Positions 42,098-51,132 of a DNA stretch of 64,000 bases are shown piece by piece (positions within the stretch are counted from its first letter, which is position 1; every line of letters begins with the position of its first letter). The DNA is from Chitinophaga chungangae (GTDB lineage: Bacteria; Bacteroidota; Bacteroidia; Chitinophagales; Chitinophagaceae), in NCBI RefSeq assembly GCF_017742215.1, contig NZ_JAGHKP010000001.1, forward strand, positions 806,001-870,000, written 5' to 3'. The notes beneath the pieces are model-generated. The model ran no database searches and had not been told where the DNA came from. It saw only the letters and a program-made list of their open reading frames with translations. A program made the position numbers and the translations under genes.

Positions 42098-43597
42098 ATG
42101 GAGAAACGGTATGTTGCAATATGGTTCCGTTACCTCGTAACGGATTGGATGGCCCGCCGGCGGCCTGTTTTGCGGAAAACGCCTTTTGTATTCGCTGCGC
42201 CGGTGCACGGGCGCATGACCATCACCGCGGTGAACAGGCTGGCGGAAGTAACCGGTCTTGTCCCCGGCATGCCCGTTGCCGACGCAAAAGCGATTGAACC
42301 GGGTTTAACGGTATTCGACGACGTGCCCGGACTGGAAGAGAAATTATTAAGAACACTCGCCGAATGGTGCATCCGTTTTACGCCGGTTGCCGCAATAGAT
42401 GCGCCCGACGGTATCGTGCTCGACGCGAGCGGCTGCGCCCATCTCTGGGGCGGCGAACAGGCTTACCTGGATGAGATATTGACCAAATTGAAAGCCGCCG
42501 GCTTCGACGCGCGGGCGGCAATGGCCGGCACCGTAGGCGCGGCATGGGCCGTCTCGCGGTTCGGAGAGAAAAATATTATTGCCGACGATGAATTGATGGC
42601 CACATTGTTGCCCTTACCGCCCGCCGCATTACGGCCCGATCCGGCAGTGTTGTTGAAATTGCAGAAATTGGGCTTTCATCGCATTGCGGGTTTTGCGGAC
42701 ATGCCAAGAGCCGTGCTGCGAAGGCGTTTCGGCGAAGACCTGCTGGTCAGGCTGAGCCAGGCGCTGGGGCAGGCGGAAGAATTTCTCCGTCCCGTTTACA
42801 TTAATCCGCCGTACCAGGAACGGCTCAATTGCCTGGAACCTATCCAAACGGCGACGGGCATCGGCATTGCCATCGACCGCCTGCTGGAAACGCTTTGCAA
42901 ACGCCTGGAAGCGGAAGGGAAAGGATTGAGGACCGCTGCGCTGAAATGTTTCAGGGTAGATGGAAAAATGGTGGAGATAAACGTGGCCGTTACCCGCGCT
43001 TCGCATCACAGGGAGCATTTGTACAAATTATTCGAACAGAAAATATCCGCCATCGAGCCGGCGCTGGGCATCGAATTATTTGTGCTGGAAGCGCCGCAGG
43101 TGGAAGAAGTGGAACATGAGCAGGAGAAACTATGGGCATCCGGCCCGGGCCTGGAAGACGCTGCTGTGGCGGAATTGCTGGACAGGCTGGCCGGTAAGGC
43201 AGGGGAAGGCGCCGTCCGCCGGTTTTTGCCCGGCGAACATTACTGGCCGGAAAGATCAGTAACGAAGGCGTTGTCTTTAAAAGACAAACCGGCCTCCGGC
43301 TGGCGGCTGGACAGGCCGAGGCCGGTGCTGTTGCTGCCGCATCCCGAAGAGGTGGAGGTCACTGCGCCCATTCCCGATTACCCGCCGATGTTGTTCCGCT
43401 ACAGGGGCCGGTTGCACCAGATCAAAAAAGCGGACGGCCCGGAGCGCATAGAACGCGAATGGTGGATCGATGGAGGGGAGCACCGGGATTATTACACCGT
43501 GGAAGACGAACAGGGCGGCCGTTACTGGCTGTTCCGGTCCGGGCATTACAACGAAGACCAGCGCAGGCAGTGGTTTATACATGGTTTTTTTGCGTGA
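42098..43597 (+). CDS. imuB: ImuB, inactive Y-family DNA polymerase of the mutasome
   Basis: 499 residues. The Y-family polymerase fold is clear: ITAVNRLAEVTGLVPGMPVADAKAIEP (fingers/palm), AIDAPDGIVLDASGCAHLWGGE, a helix-hairpin-helix (LQKLGFHRIAGFADMPRAVLRRRFG) and a little-finger region. The first catalytic carboxylate is replaced (VAIWFRYL where active enzymes have DxDxFF), as in other ImuB proteins, which serve as hubs binding the beta clamp and DnaE2. A strong Shine-Dalgarno GAGGAGGA (42086-42093) selects the ATG at 42098 over an in-frame GTG at 42077; this is unusual in a phylum that mostly lacks such sites. Confidence 0.92.
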   Translation: MEKRYVAIWFRYLVTDWMARRRPVLRKTPFVFAAPVHGRMTITAVNRLAEVTGLVPGMPVADAKAIEPGLTVFDDVPGLEEKLLRTLAEWCIRFTPVAAIDAPDGIVLDASGCAHLWGGEQAYLDEILTKLKAAGFDARAAMAGTVGAAWAVSRFGEKNIIADDELMATLLPLPPAALRPDPAVLLKLQKLGFHRIAGFADMPRAVLRRRFGEDLLVRLSQALGQAEEFLRPVYINPPYQERLNCLEPIQTATGIGIAIDRLLETLCKRLEAEGKGLRTAALKCFRVDGKMVEINVAVTRASHHREHLYKLFEQKISAIEPALGIELFVLEAPQVEEVEHEQEKLWASGPGLEDAAVAELLDRLAGKAGEGAVRRFLPGEHYWPERSVTKALSLKDKPASGWRLDRPRPVLLLPHPEEVEVTAPIPDYPPMLFRYRGRLHQIKKADGPERIEREWWIDGGEHRDYYTVEDEQGGRYWLFRSGHYNEDQRRQWFIHGFFA

Positions 43598-43614
43598 GGG
43601 GAAAACCGCATTTT

Positions 43615-43762
43615 CGATTTCGGGTATTACAGTGCAGGCAGTGGTTTAAAATTAATCTCATAAAACAAAACAACGTTTGTAGCCCGGGAAAATTTCCATA
43701 AAGTAAAAATGATAAATGATTTGTTTGCCCGGAATGGTTTTACCTATACATTTTTTGCGTGA
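43615..43762 (+). repeat. degenerate copies of the imuB 3' end
   Basis: Two pieces repeat the last codons of imuB. One (about 43617-43648) matches 43537-43577 with an 11-base gap and shares the 15-mer GCAGGCAGTGGTTTA. The other (43745-43762, TATACATTTTTTGCGTGA) matches 43576-43597 with one 3-base gap and includes a copy of the stop codon. Together they fill much of the spacer before dnaE2. Confidence 0.6.
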
Positions 43763-43777
43763 AGAAAGAAAAGAGGC

Positions 43778-46700
43778 ATGAATTATACAGAACTGCAGGT
43801 TACCAGCAATTTCAGTTTCCTTCGCGGCGCATCGCACCCGGAAGAACTGGTGGAACAGGCCGCTGAATACGGCTATTCGGCAATTGCCATTACCGACAGG
43901 AACACTTTTGCCGGTATCGTGCGCGGGCATGCCGCCGCTAAAGAATACGGCATCCGCATTATTCCCGCATGCCGCATCGATCTGCTGGACGGTCCCAGCC
44001 TGCTGGCCTACCCGACGGATAAAGACGCTTACAGCCGCCTGTCCGCGCTGCTCACCACCGGCAACCTGCGCGCCGAAAAAGGACAATGCCACCTCTACCG
44101 GCAGGATGTATACGCGCATCATCACGGTATGAAACTGATCGTGGTGCCGCCCGTCACGCTCAACGCACAATTCGATTTCGAAGAGGATTTTACGGCGGCA
44201 TTGCAGCAATACCGCGAAGCATTCGGACAAAACCTTTATCTCGGCGCAAGCCGCTCTTATGATGGCGACGATCAGAAAAAACTCTACCGCCTCGCCCGGC
44301 TTTCCGAAAAATTCGGCATGCCCATGGTAGCCACCAACGACGTGCATTATCACATCCCGCAACGCCGCGAGCTGCAGGACGTGCTTACCTGCGTGCGCGA
44401 AAAAACGACCATCCAGGAAGCGGGATACCTGCTGCACAGCAACGCAGAACGTTACCTCAAACCGATCGGTGAAATGCAGCGCCTCTTCATGCGTTACCCC
44501 GACGCGATCAGGCGGAGCAAAGAGATCGAAGAAGCCTGCGTTTTTTCGCTAAGCAGCCTGGAATATATTTATCCCGAAGAACTGACCACCGATGGCCGCA
44601 CGCCCCAGGAGGAACTTACCCACCTTGCCTGGGAAGGCGCGCGCGAACATTTCGGCAACAATATCCCGGAAAAGATCTCCTCGGCCATCGTTTACGAACT
44701 GGCTTTCATGGAGGAAATGAACTACGCCTCTTATTTCCTGACCGTACACGACATCGTTCGTTTTGCGCGGAAACAAGGCATCCTGTGCCAGGGACGCGGT
44801 TCCGCGGCCAACTCCACCGTCTGTTATTGCCTCGGCATCACCGCGGTGAACCCGGCCAAGTTCGACACGCTGTTCGAACGTTTCATTTCATCGGCCCGCA
44901 ACGAGCCGCCCGATATCGACGTGGATTTTGAGCACGAACGCCGCGAAGAAGTGATCCAGTACATTTATGAAAAATACGGCCGCGACCGCGCCGCCATCGT
45001 AGCCACCGTTACCCAGCAACGGCAAAAAGGCGCGGTGAGGGACGTGGGAAAGGCCATGGGCCTTTCGATCGACCTGATCGACCGGTTGAGCGGCGCATTG
45101 TCTTATTTCGATGACGGGGTAGACGAAGACCGCATCCGGGAAGAAGGGCTCGACCCCTCCGAACCGCATTTGCGGAAAGTACTGGAACTGACGGAACAGA
45201 TGATGGGCTTCCCACGCCAGCTGGGCCAGCATACCGGCGGCTTCGTGATCACGCGCGGCAAATTGACCGACCTCTGCCCGGTGATGAACGCAAGAATGGA
45301 AGACAGAACGAATATTGAATGGAATAAAGATGACATCGACACGCTCGGTTTCCTGAAAATAGACGTACTGGCGCTGGGCATGCTTACCTGCATCCGCAAG
45401 GCTTTTGACCTTGCGAAGCAGCATTACGGCCGGGCGCTCACGCTCGCGAATATCCCGCAAGATGATGCCGACGTGTATAAAATGATCAGTCATGCCGATA
45501 CGCTCGGCGTATTCCAGATCGAAAGCCGCGCCCAAATGTCGATGCTGCCGCGGCTCAAACCGAAATGTTTTTACGATCTCGTGATCGAAGTGGCCATTGT
45601 GCGGCCCGGGCCTATACAGGGAGACATGGTGCATCCTTACCTGCGGCGGAGAAATAAAGAAGAGGATGTGGAATACCCTTCAAAAGAATTGGAAGATATT
45701 CTCAAACGCACGCTGGGCGTGCCGCTGTTCCAGGAACAGGCGATGAAGATCGCGATCGTTGCAGCGGGATTTACGCCCGCAGAAGCAGACGAGCTGCGGC
45801 GCAGCATGGCCACCTTCAAGTCCCACGGAAAAGTAAGCCGCTTCGAAAAAAAACTGGTCGACGGCATGATGAAAAAAGGTTACAAGGAAGATTTCGCCCG
45901 CCGCGTATTCCACCAGCTGGAAGGTTTCGGCAGCTACGGTTTCCCCGAAAGCCATGCCGCAAGTTTCGCATTGCTGGTATATGTCAGCTCCTGGCTGAAA
46001 TATCATCACCCTGACGTATTCGCCACCGCATTGCTCAACAGCATGCCGATGGGATTTTACCAGCCCGCGCAGATCGTGATCGATGCGCGAAAACACGGCG
46101 TGGAAGTGCGCCCCGTGGATGTGAACCATTCCCTTTGGGACAATACCCTCGAAAACGGCGCCCCGAAATACCGCGCGATCCGCCTCGGTTTCCGGCAGGT
46201 AGGCGGCTTTAAACAAGAAGATACGGATACGCTCACCGCCGCACGCGGAACAGGTTATACCAGCATCACCGCCATCCGCGAAGCGGGCGTTTCACAAACC
46301 GCGCTGGAAAAACTGGCGGACGCCGATGCTTTCCGCTCGCTCGGCCTCGACCGCCGGCAGGCCCTCTGGGAAGTGGCCGCCCTGCACGACAGGCCCATCG
46401 CGCTTTTTGAAGGGCAGCCTTCGGAAAGCGCAAAAGAAATACAGGTGGAGCTGCCGTTTATGAGCGAAGCGGAACACGTAGTGCAGGATTACGCTTCCAC
46501 CACATTATCGCTGAAAGCGCACCCGGTGAGTTTTGTACGGGAACAGCTGAAGATGCTGAACGTGCTCTCCACGAAGGAGATCAGCGAAACAATAGACGGT
46601 TCGCTCGTGAAAGTGGCCGGCCTCGTGCTGGTGAGGCAACGCCCCTCTACCGCCAGCGGCGTGTGTTTTATCACTATCGAAGACGAAACCAGTTTTTCCA

Positions 46701-46960
46701 ACCTCGTGGTCTTCGAAAAGCTGTTCGACAAATACCGCAAGGAGATCGTACAATCGAGATTGCTGATGGTGGAGGGAAAAGTGCAGCGCGAAGGGGAAGT
46801 GGTGCACGTAGTCGTTCAGAAATGTTTTAACCTCACCAAACTGCTGCGCAACATGACCATCCCCGGAGACGACCAACCGCTGATCCCCACCCCGCAACAA
46901 CCAACGCCCGGCGAAACGGACGCGAAAAACATCTTCTACAAAGGCCGGAACTTTCATTAA
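43778..46960 (+). CDS. dnaE2: DnaE2, error-prone DNA polymerase III alpha subunit
   Basis: 1060 residues, the DnaE2 length (replicative DnaE is longer). PHP domain at the N-terminus (FSFLRGASHPEELVEQAAEYG, IAITDRNTFAG), the C-family palm with GRGSAANSTVCY at about 338-349 and the catalytic aspartates in PPDIDVDFEHERREE at about 377-391, a third in FLKIDVLALGMLT, then helix-hairpin-helix and a C-terminal OB fold (VKVAGLVLVRQRPSTASG). It is the active polymerase of the ImuABC mutasome. It starts at ATG 43778 after a purine-rich AAAAGAGG, 181 bases after imuB. Confidence 0.95.
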   Translation: MNYTELQVTSNFSFLRGASHPEELVEQAAEYGYSAIAITDRNTFAGIVRGHAAAKEYGIRIIPACRIDLLDGPSLLAYPTDKDAYSRLSALLTTGNLRAEKGQCHLYRQDVYAHHHGMKLIVVPPVTLNAQFDFEEDFTAALQQYREAFGQNLYLGASRSYDGDDQKKLYRLARLSEKFGMPMVATNDVHYHIPQRRELQDVLTCVREKTTIQEAGYLLHSNAERYLKPIGEMQRLFMRYPDAIRRSKEIEEACVFSLSSLEYIYPEELTTDGRTPQEELTHLAWEGAREHFGNNIPEKISSAIVYELAFMEEMNYASYFLTVHDIVRFARKQGILCQGRGSAANSTVCYCLGITAVNPAKFDTLFERFISSARNEPPDIDVDFEHERREEVIQYIYEKYGRDRAAIVATVTQQRQKGAVRDVGKAMGLSIDLIDRLSGALSYFDDGVDEDRIREEGLDPSEPHLRKVLELTEQMMGFPRQLGQHTGGFVITRGKLTDLCPVMNARMEDRTNIEWNKDDIDTLGFLKIDVLALGMLTCIRKAFDLAKQHYGRALTLANIPQDDADVYKMISHADTLGVFQIESRAQMSMLPRLKPKCFYDLVIEVAIVRPGPIQGDMVHPYLRRRNKEEDVEYPSKELEDILKRTLGVPLFQEQAMKIAIVAAGFTPAEADELRRSMATFKSHGKVSRFEKKLVDGMMKKGYKEDFARRVFHQLEGFGSYGFPESHAASFALLVYVSSWLKYHHPDVFATALLNSMPMGFYQPAQIVIDARKHGVEVRPVDVNHSLWDNTLENGAPKYRAIRLGFRQVGGFKQEDTDTLTAARGTGYTSITAIREAGVSQTALEKLADADAFRSLGLDRRQALWEVAALHDRPIALFEGQPSESAKEIQVELPFMSEAEHVVQDYASTTLSLKAHPVSFVREQLKMLNVLSTKEISETIDGSLVKVAGLVLVRQRPSTASGVCFITIEDETSFSNLVVFEKLFDKYRKEIVQSRLLMVEGKVQREGEVVHVVVQKCFNLTKLLRNMTIPGDDQPLIPTPQQPTPGETDAKNIFYKGRNFH

Positions 46961-47030
46961 GAGAAAATAAACGAAAATAGATGGATAAAATATGTAATTT
47001 CGATCCGTTTAAAAATTAATCCCTTAACGT

Positions 47031-47618
47031 ATGAAAAAATTACTTTTTCTCGCAATGTTCGCGGGAGCCCCGTTTATCGCCCTGCAGTCGAAGGCACAGG
47101 AAGTGACCAAAGGCAGCCTTGTATTTCTCAAAGACGTATCTGAAATGAAAGTGTCGTTCATATACGACAAACTCCGTGTAGGCGAGCTCGGTAAAGAAGA
47201 GAACTACATCAAAAAGAAGAAAAAGGAAAAAAATGACAAGGAGGCCGGCAAAGGCGATGAATGGGAAAAAAGCTGGTATGCAGACAGGGAGAAACGTTAT
47301 CATCCCAAATTCATAGAGCTGTTTTCCAAATACGCCGAAATCAAACTCGACGAGGGCGCCGCTTCGAAATATGTGATGGTGGTAGACACCCGTTTTATCG
47401 AGCCGGGTTACAACGTGGGCATTAAATCCGCTTACGCGGAAATTGAGCTGGAAATCGCCATTTATGATACGGCCGACCTGAAAAAACCGGTCTGCAAGAT
47501 CAGGGTAGACCGTGAAAAAGGCGGTAAAGGCCAGTTCGACACGGGTTTGCGCATCGGCGACGCTTATGCCAAAGCCGGTAAGGATTTCGGCAAACTGGTA
47601 GCAAAAAAGGCAAAATAA
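47031..47618 (+). CDS. hypothetical secreted protein
   Basis: 195 residues. Signal peptide MKKLLFLAMFAGAPFIALQSKAQ. The mature part has a highly charged Lys/Glu stretch (about 60-85), then KYVMVVDTRFIEPGYNVG and AYAEIELEIAIYDTADLKKPV, a pattern of beta strands, and an amphipathic C-terminal helix. I do not recognise the family, and the periplasmic location is the only supported statement. It ends at a strong bidirectional terminator and is convergent with the GH2 gene. Confidence 0.8.
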   Translation: MKKLLFLAMFAGAPFIALQSKAQEVTKGSLVFLKDVSEMKVSFIYDKLRVGELGKEENYIKKKKKEKNDKEAGKGDEWEKSWYADREKRYHPKFIELFSKYAEIKLDEGAASKYVMVVDTRFIEPGYNVGIKSAYAEIELEIAIYDTADLKKPVCKIRVDREKGGKGQFDTGLRIGDAYAKAGKDFGKLVAKKAK

Positions 47619-47636
47619 CAGGTTTCAAAATAAACG

Positions 47637-47670
47637 AAAGGGCTGCTTTAAACAGAGCAGCCCTTTTTTA
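47637..47670. terminator. bidirectional terminator
   Basis: AAAGGGCTGCT ... AGCAGCCCTTT, 11-bp perfect stem with an 8-base loop, between convergent genes. Confidence 0.88.
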
Positions 47671-47675
47671 TGCGA

Positions 47676-50423
47676 TTATTTTCCCGTCTTAAAAAGCTGT
47701 TCCAACTGTTGCAGCGAAATTTCATTCCCCGGCGTGAACTGTTCGCCGGCCGCGTACCGTTGCAGGCTGTACAGCAACTGCCGGGCCACGGGCCTTTTGT
47801 CCATATCGTGCACCAGGTCTACGCTCGTCATCAACAGGCTGCCTTTCCCGACTTTCGCTTCAAACACCAACCCAATTTTGTTGTTTTTGTTCCAGTCCGG
47901 TATCATCTGCACAAGTGGTTTAAACGACGCGGGCATACTGTCCAGCAGCATGGGGCGGGAATGCGCCACAACATCCCACCATTGCCAGTTGGAATGGTAT
48001 TCGGTCGGGAAATCGGCCAGCGCCGGATGCTGCGGGTCGCAAAGAATGCCTAGCAGGTTGGGCGGCATACCAGACCATACCGCGTTCCAGGAAATGCCGG
48101 AAAAACCCGGCGGCACATCGGATGCGATGGCGGCCGTATCCGCCAGCAGCAATACTTTCCCGCCGTTCTGCAATGTCTTTTTCGCCTTGTCGTTCAGGCT
48201 GCCCGTTACCAGTACGCCTTTGGCCGGCACGGCGGGCAGCGTGGCCGGGTATACCCAGATGCGCCATTCGTTGCTGTGCCCGCCCGCATTCACGGTGAGC
48301 GTCATGCGCGAGGCTTTTTCTATCCGGTTCAGCGGCAACGATATTTCCCCGAGCGTGAAAGGACTGCCTATCGCAATATGTTGCTGCGGGAAGCTGCCTT
48401 TTTCATAAGCCCGGCCGTCTTCGTATTGCAGCGACCATTCCGTGGAAACGTTCTCCATCGCGGAAGGGCCGAAGTTGGCGAATTGAATGGTGGCGCGGAA
48501 AGTTTGCGAATTGGTATAGGTGAGCCCGTCCGTTCTCATTAACGGCACCCTTGCGGCCTGGTAAGCGCTGAATTCTTTGGCGGAAACGTAAGGTTTGGGG
48601 TCCCAGAATACGTCTACCACACCCACGGGCGACGTGCCCTGGCCGGGGAAGTCGTTCAGCTGCAGCAGGTGATAACCCGCCAGCTGCGGCGTTCGCAGGT
48701 ACGATTCGATCTCTTCTTTTTTCTGTATCACCTGGAATTTCCCCGAAGCCATCGTGAATTGTTCCGCCTGGTCCAGCATATGATGCTCGCGCAACGATTC
48801 GCGGAAAAGCTCGTAGTTGTAGGGTTTGAGCACGCCGGTGTATTTCGGCAGCTCGGCGAAGTTCGGGTACACGCACCATTGCCCCACTTCATGCGTGATC
48901 ATCGGCACCTCCGATTTGGCGACGTATTCCGCATAATCGTACCGTGTATCGAGCGGTTTTACGTTGAACCTTCCTTTTAAGCCTTCTTTCCACCGCTGGG
49001 GGCGGGCGCCGTAAAAAACGTTGAACTGGTTTTCCGGCACCATCGGGTAAGCCGCGCTGCCGGTGTAAATGCGGCGCGGGTCTTTTTTCCGCCATTCGCT
49101 CACGAGGCCGGAAAGAAATGGTTTCACCGTAGGGCCTACCAGTTCGTTGCCTTCGCCCATCATCGTAAACGAAGGATGATTGCCGTATGTTTCGAGTATG
49201 CGCACGGCTTCTTCCTGCAGGAAACGGTTGGTGGCGGAATCCTGCCCGACGGTGAACCGCCAGTCGGAATTTTCGACCTGTAGATACAGCCCCAATTGGT
49301 CTGCCGCATCAAACGCCGCTTCGGGCGGGCACCAGGAATGGAAACGCACGGCGTTGAGGCCGTAAGCCTTGCAGGTATAAAAAATGCGGAGCCACGCGTC
49401 GATGTCGGCGGGCGGGTAACCGGTGACCGGGAATTCCGCGCAATGAACGGTAGCCCTGATAAACACCGGCCTGCCGTTGACGGCGATGCGTTTGTTATCG
49501 GTGGTTATTTCGCGCATACCGAAAGTAATGTCGCGCGAATCGCGGTAAGTTTGTTCGCCTGCGCCGGCGGACAAATCAGAATGAAGCGTGTATAATGAAG
49601 GATCAAATTCATCCCACAAACGCATATCGCCGCCAAGCGGCAGCACCGCCTCCGCGTGAATAATGGAATCTTTTCCGGAGAACGCGGTGGTGGCGGTTTT
49701 GGAGCCGGAAGTGAAATTGAGTTTTCCCTGCACCGGTTTGCCACTGTTGTTCACCACTTTTATTTTCAACCGGGCCTGTTTCTGCGCGATGTCCGGGAAT
49801 ACCTCCACGTCGCCGATGCGCACTTTATCGAACGCCTGCAGCATCATTTTGCCGGTGATGCCGTTCCAGTTGGTTTGTGTTTCGGCGCTGATGGCGTGGC
49901 TATACGCGATGCCGTAGATGTTGTCATTGTTCACGCGGATAAGGATGGTATTGATCTTCCCCGGCTGGATGGACCCGGTAACCATGTAGGTATGCGGGGT
50001 GGAAAGACTTTCGCGTTTGCCGGCCGGTTTGCCGTTGATCCATATGCTGGACTGCCAGTGTACCCTTTCGAGGAACAGTTGCACGTCTTTGTGCTGCCAT
50101 TCGGCGGGAACGAATATTTTCTTTTCGTACCAGGCCGGGCCTTTGTATTCGAACAGCCGGGTGAGGCGCAGCGAGCCCATGTCCTGCGTTTTATAGCCTT
50201 TTCCAGCCTGGTCCGTAGAGCCCGGCAGCGTGATCTCTTCAGGCAGCGAAGGCAAGAGTTGCACGCCGTTGGCGCTGATGCCGGTTTCGAAGGCGTCGAG
50301 CTTGAATTTCCAGATGCCGGCGAGTGAAATGGACGATGTATTTTCCCGCTGCTGGGCATTTACATGCGGCGCGGCAGCCAGCAACAATAACAGGAATACA
50401 TAACGGGATACATTGTTTTTCAT
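47676..50423 (-). CDS. secreted glycoside hydrolase family 2 protein
   Basis: 915 residues. Signal peptide ending at PHVNAQQ. The N-terminal sugar-binding jelly roll (ITLPGSTDQAGKG, WYEKKIFVPAEW, VHWQSSIWINGKPAG), an immunoglobulin-like domain, then a TIM barrel with FIRATVHCAEFPVTGYP and the acid/base Glu in FTMMGEGNELVG. The likely nucleophile is the Glu in PMITHEVGQW. The C-terminal 300 residues are extra beta domains. The subfamily substrate (galactoside, glucuronide, mannoside or rhamnoside) cannot be fixed from sequence. It stands alone and has no SusCD partner. Confidence 0.88.
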   Translation of the reverse strand: MKNNVSRYVFLLLLLAAAPHVNAQQRENTSSISLAGIWKFKLDAFETGISANGVQLLPSLPEEITLPGSTDQAGKGYKTQDMGSLRLTRLFEYKGPAWYEKKIFVPAEWQHKDVQLFLERVHWQSSIWINGKPAGKRESLSTPHTYMVTGSIQPGKINTILIRVNNDNIYGIAYSHAISAETQTNWNGITGKMMLQAFDKVRIGDVEVFPDIAQKQARLKIKVVNNSGKPVQGKLNFTSGSKTATTAFSGKDSIIHAEAVLPLGGDMRLWDEFDPSLYTLHSDLSAGAGEQTYRDSRDITFGMREITTDNKRIAVNGRPVFIRATVHCAEFPVTGYPPADIDAWLRIFYTCKAYGLNAVRFHSWCPPEAAFDAADQLGLYLQVENSDWRFTVGQDSATNRFLQEEAVRILETYGNHPSFTMMGEGNELVGPTVKPFLSGLVSEWRKKDPRRIYTGSAAYPMVPENQFNVFYGARPQRWKEGLKGRFNVKPLDTRYDYAEYVAKSEVPMITHEVGQWCVYPNFAELPKYTGVLKPYNYELFRESLREHHMLDQAEQFTMASGKFQVIQKKEEIESYLRTPQLAGYHLLQLNDFPGQGTSPVGVVDVFWDPKPYVSAKEFSAYQAARVPLMRTDGLTYTNSQTFRATIQFANFGPSAMENVSTEWSLQYEDGRAYEKGSFPQQHIAIGSPFTLGEISLPLNRIEKASRMTLTVNAGGHSNEWRIWVYPATLPAVPAKGVLVTGSLNDKAKKTLQNGGKVLLLADTAAIASDVPPGFSGISWNAVWSGMPPNLLGILCDPQHPALADFPTEYHSNWQWWDVVAHSRPMLLDSMPASFKPLVQMIPDWNKNNKIGLVFEAKVGKGSLLMTSVDLVHDMDKRPVARQLLYSLQRYAAGEQFTPGNEISLQQLEQLFKTGK

Positions 50424-50595
50424 TACACGTGGATTGTTGATCGATGCCGCTAAAATAGAAGATACAGCCCTGCGCCCAAATAGAGGATGTATGGAAATTG
50501 ATGGATTATTTTACGATCCCCTCGCATCGCCTGTTCCAGCTTGTTTTACGGCTTACTGCCGAATAACACGATTGTGCTAAAAGTTGAAGAGCGGT

Positions 50596-50626
50596 TTTGA
50601 CTTCTAACGCATAAATTTTATTTTTG
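50596..50626 (+). promoter_or_regulatory. promoter of the small exported protein before the RND genes
   Basis: TTTTGAC at 50595-50601 and TATTTTTG at 50619-50626 with a 17-base spacer, a close consensus match. Transcription would start only a few bases before the ATG at 50636. Confidence 0.6.
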
Positions 50627-50635
50627 CGATTCGTG

Positions 50636-51034
50636 ATGCGGAAAAACAAACACATATTAAAGCAATGGATGATCTGTGTCATCATGCTGACCATTCAGCT
50701 GGTGAGCCTTTCCGTGCCCGTTGTAGCAGCGCATCGCCAGCTTGCGGACGGCGGCTGGCAGTCTCTTGCGGAGAAACACCGAGCGCCGGTGCACATGGAA
50801 GAAGACGAGCCCGTTCATGAGATCGCGAAAACACCGAAACACCGCCGCAAATCGCGCCTGTATATTTCCGGCGCTTCCAGGCAATACAGCTTCGAGAATT
50901 ACGCCATCTTCAGGCTTCCGCAAAACCCTACATTAAGCATCTTCATCCCCGAAAACAAAACCGGGGAATATCGTTTCCAACACGCATTTTTACCTGCGTA
51001 CTATTCTTTCCTTTTCCGGTTAACCCCATTCTGA
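50636..51034 (+). CDS. small hypothetical exported protein
   Basis: 132 residues. MRKNKHILKQWMICVIMLTIQLVSLSVPVVA is a signal peptide or N-terminal membrane segment. The mature part has a His/Lys-rich stretch (HEIAKTPKHRRKSRLYISG) and an aromatic C-terminus (FQHAFLPAYYSFLFRLTPF). Family not recognised. The start is the ATG at 50636, placed 9 bases after a consensus promoter. It lies 99 bases upstream of the RND adaptor, separated by a terminator-like hairpin, and could be the first gene of the efflux operon or a separate unit. Confidence 0.65.
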   Translation: MRKNKHILKQWMICVIMLTIQLVSLSVPVVAAHRQLADGGWQSLAEKHRAPVHMEEDEPVHEIAKTPKHRRKSRLYISGASRQYSFENYAIFRLPQNPTLSIFIPENKTGEYRFQHAFLPAYYSFLFRLTPF

Positions 51035-51070
51035 CAATCGCTTCCAGCATTTTTGTTCCTACTTTTTTAA

Positions 51071-51102
51071 CGGCCGAATGTCGGCCGGCCGGGATTTTTT
51101 TT
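51071..51102 (+). terminator. hairpin between the small exported protein and the RND operon
   Basis: CGGCCG-AATGT-CGGCCG followed by GCCGGGATTTTTTTT, 37 bases after the stop and 31 bases before the RND adaptor start. It could act as a full terminator or as a partial attenuator. Confidence 0.6.
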
Positions 51103-51132
51103 GCCGTAACCAAATACTTATAACTTTTTATT

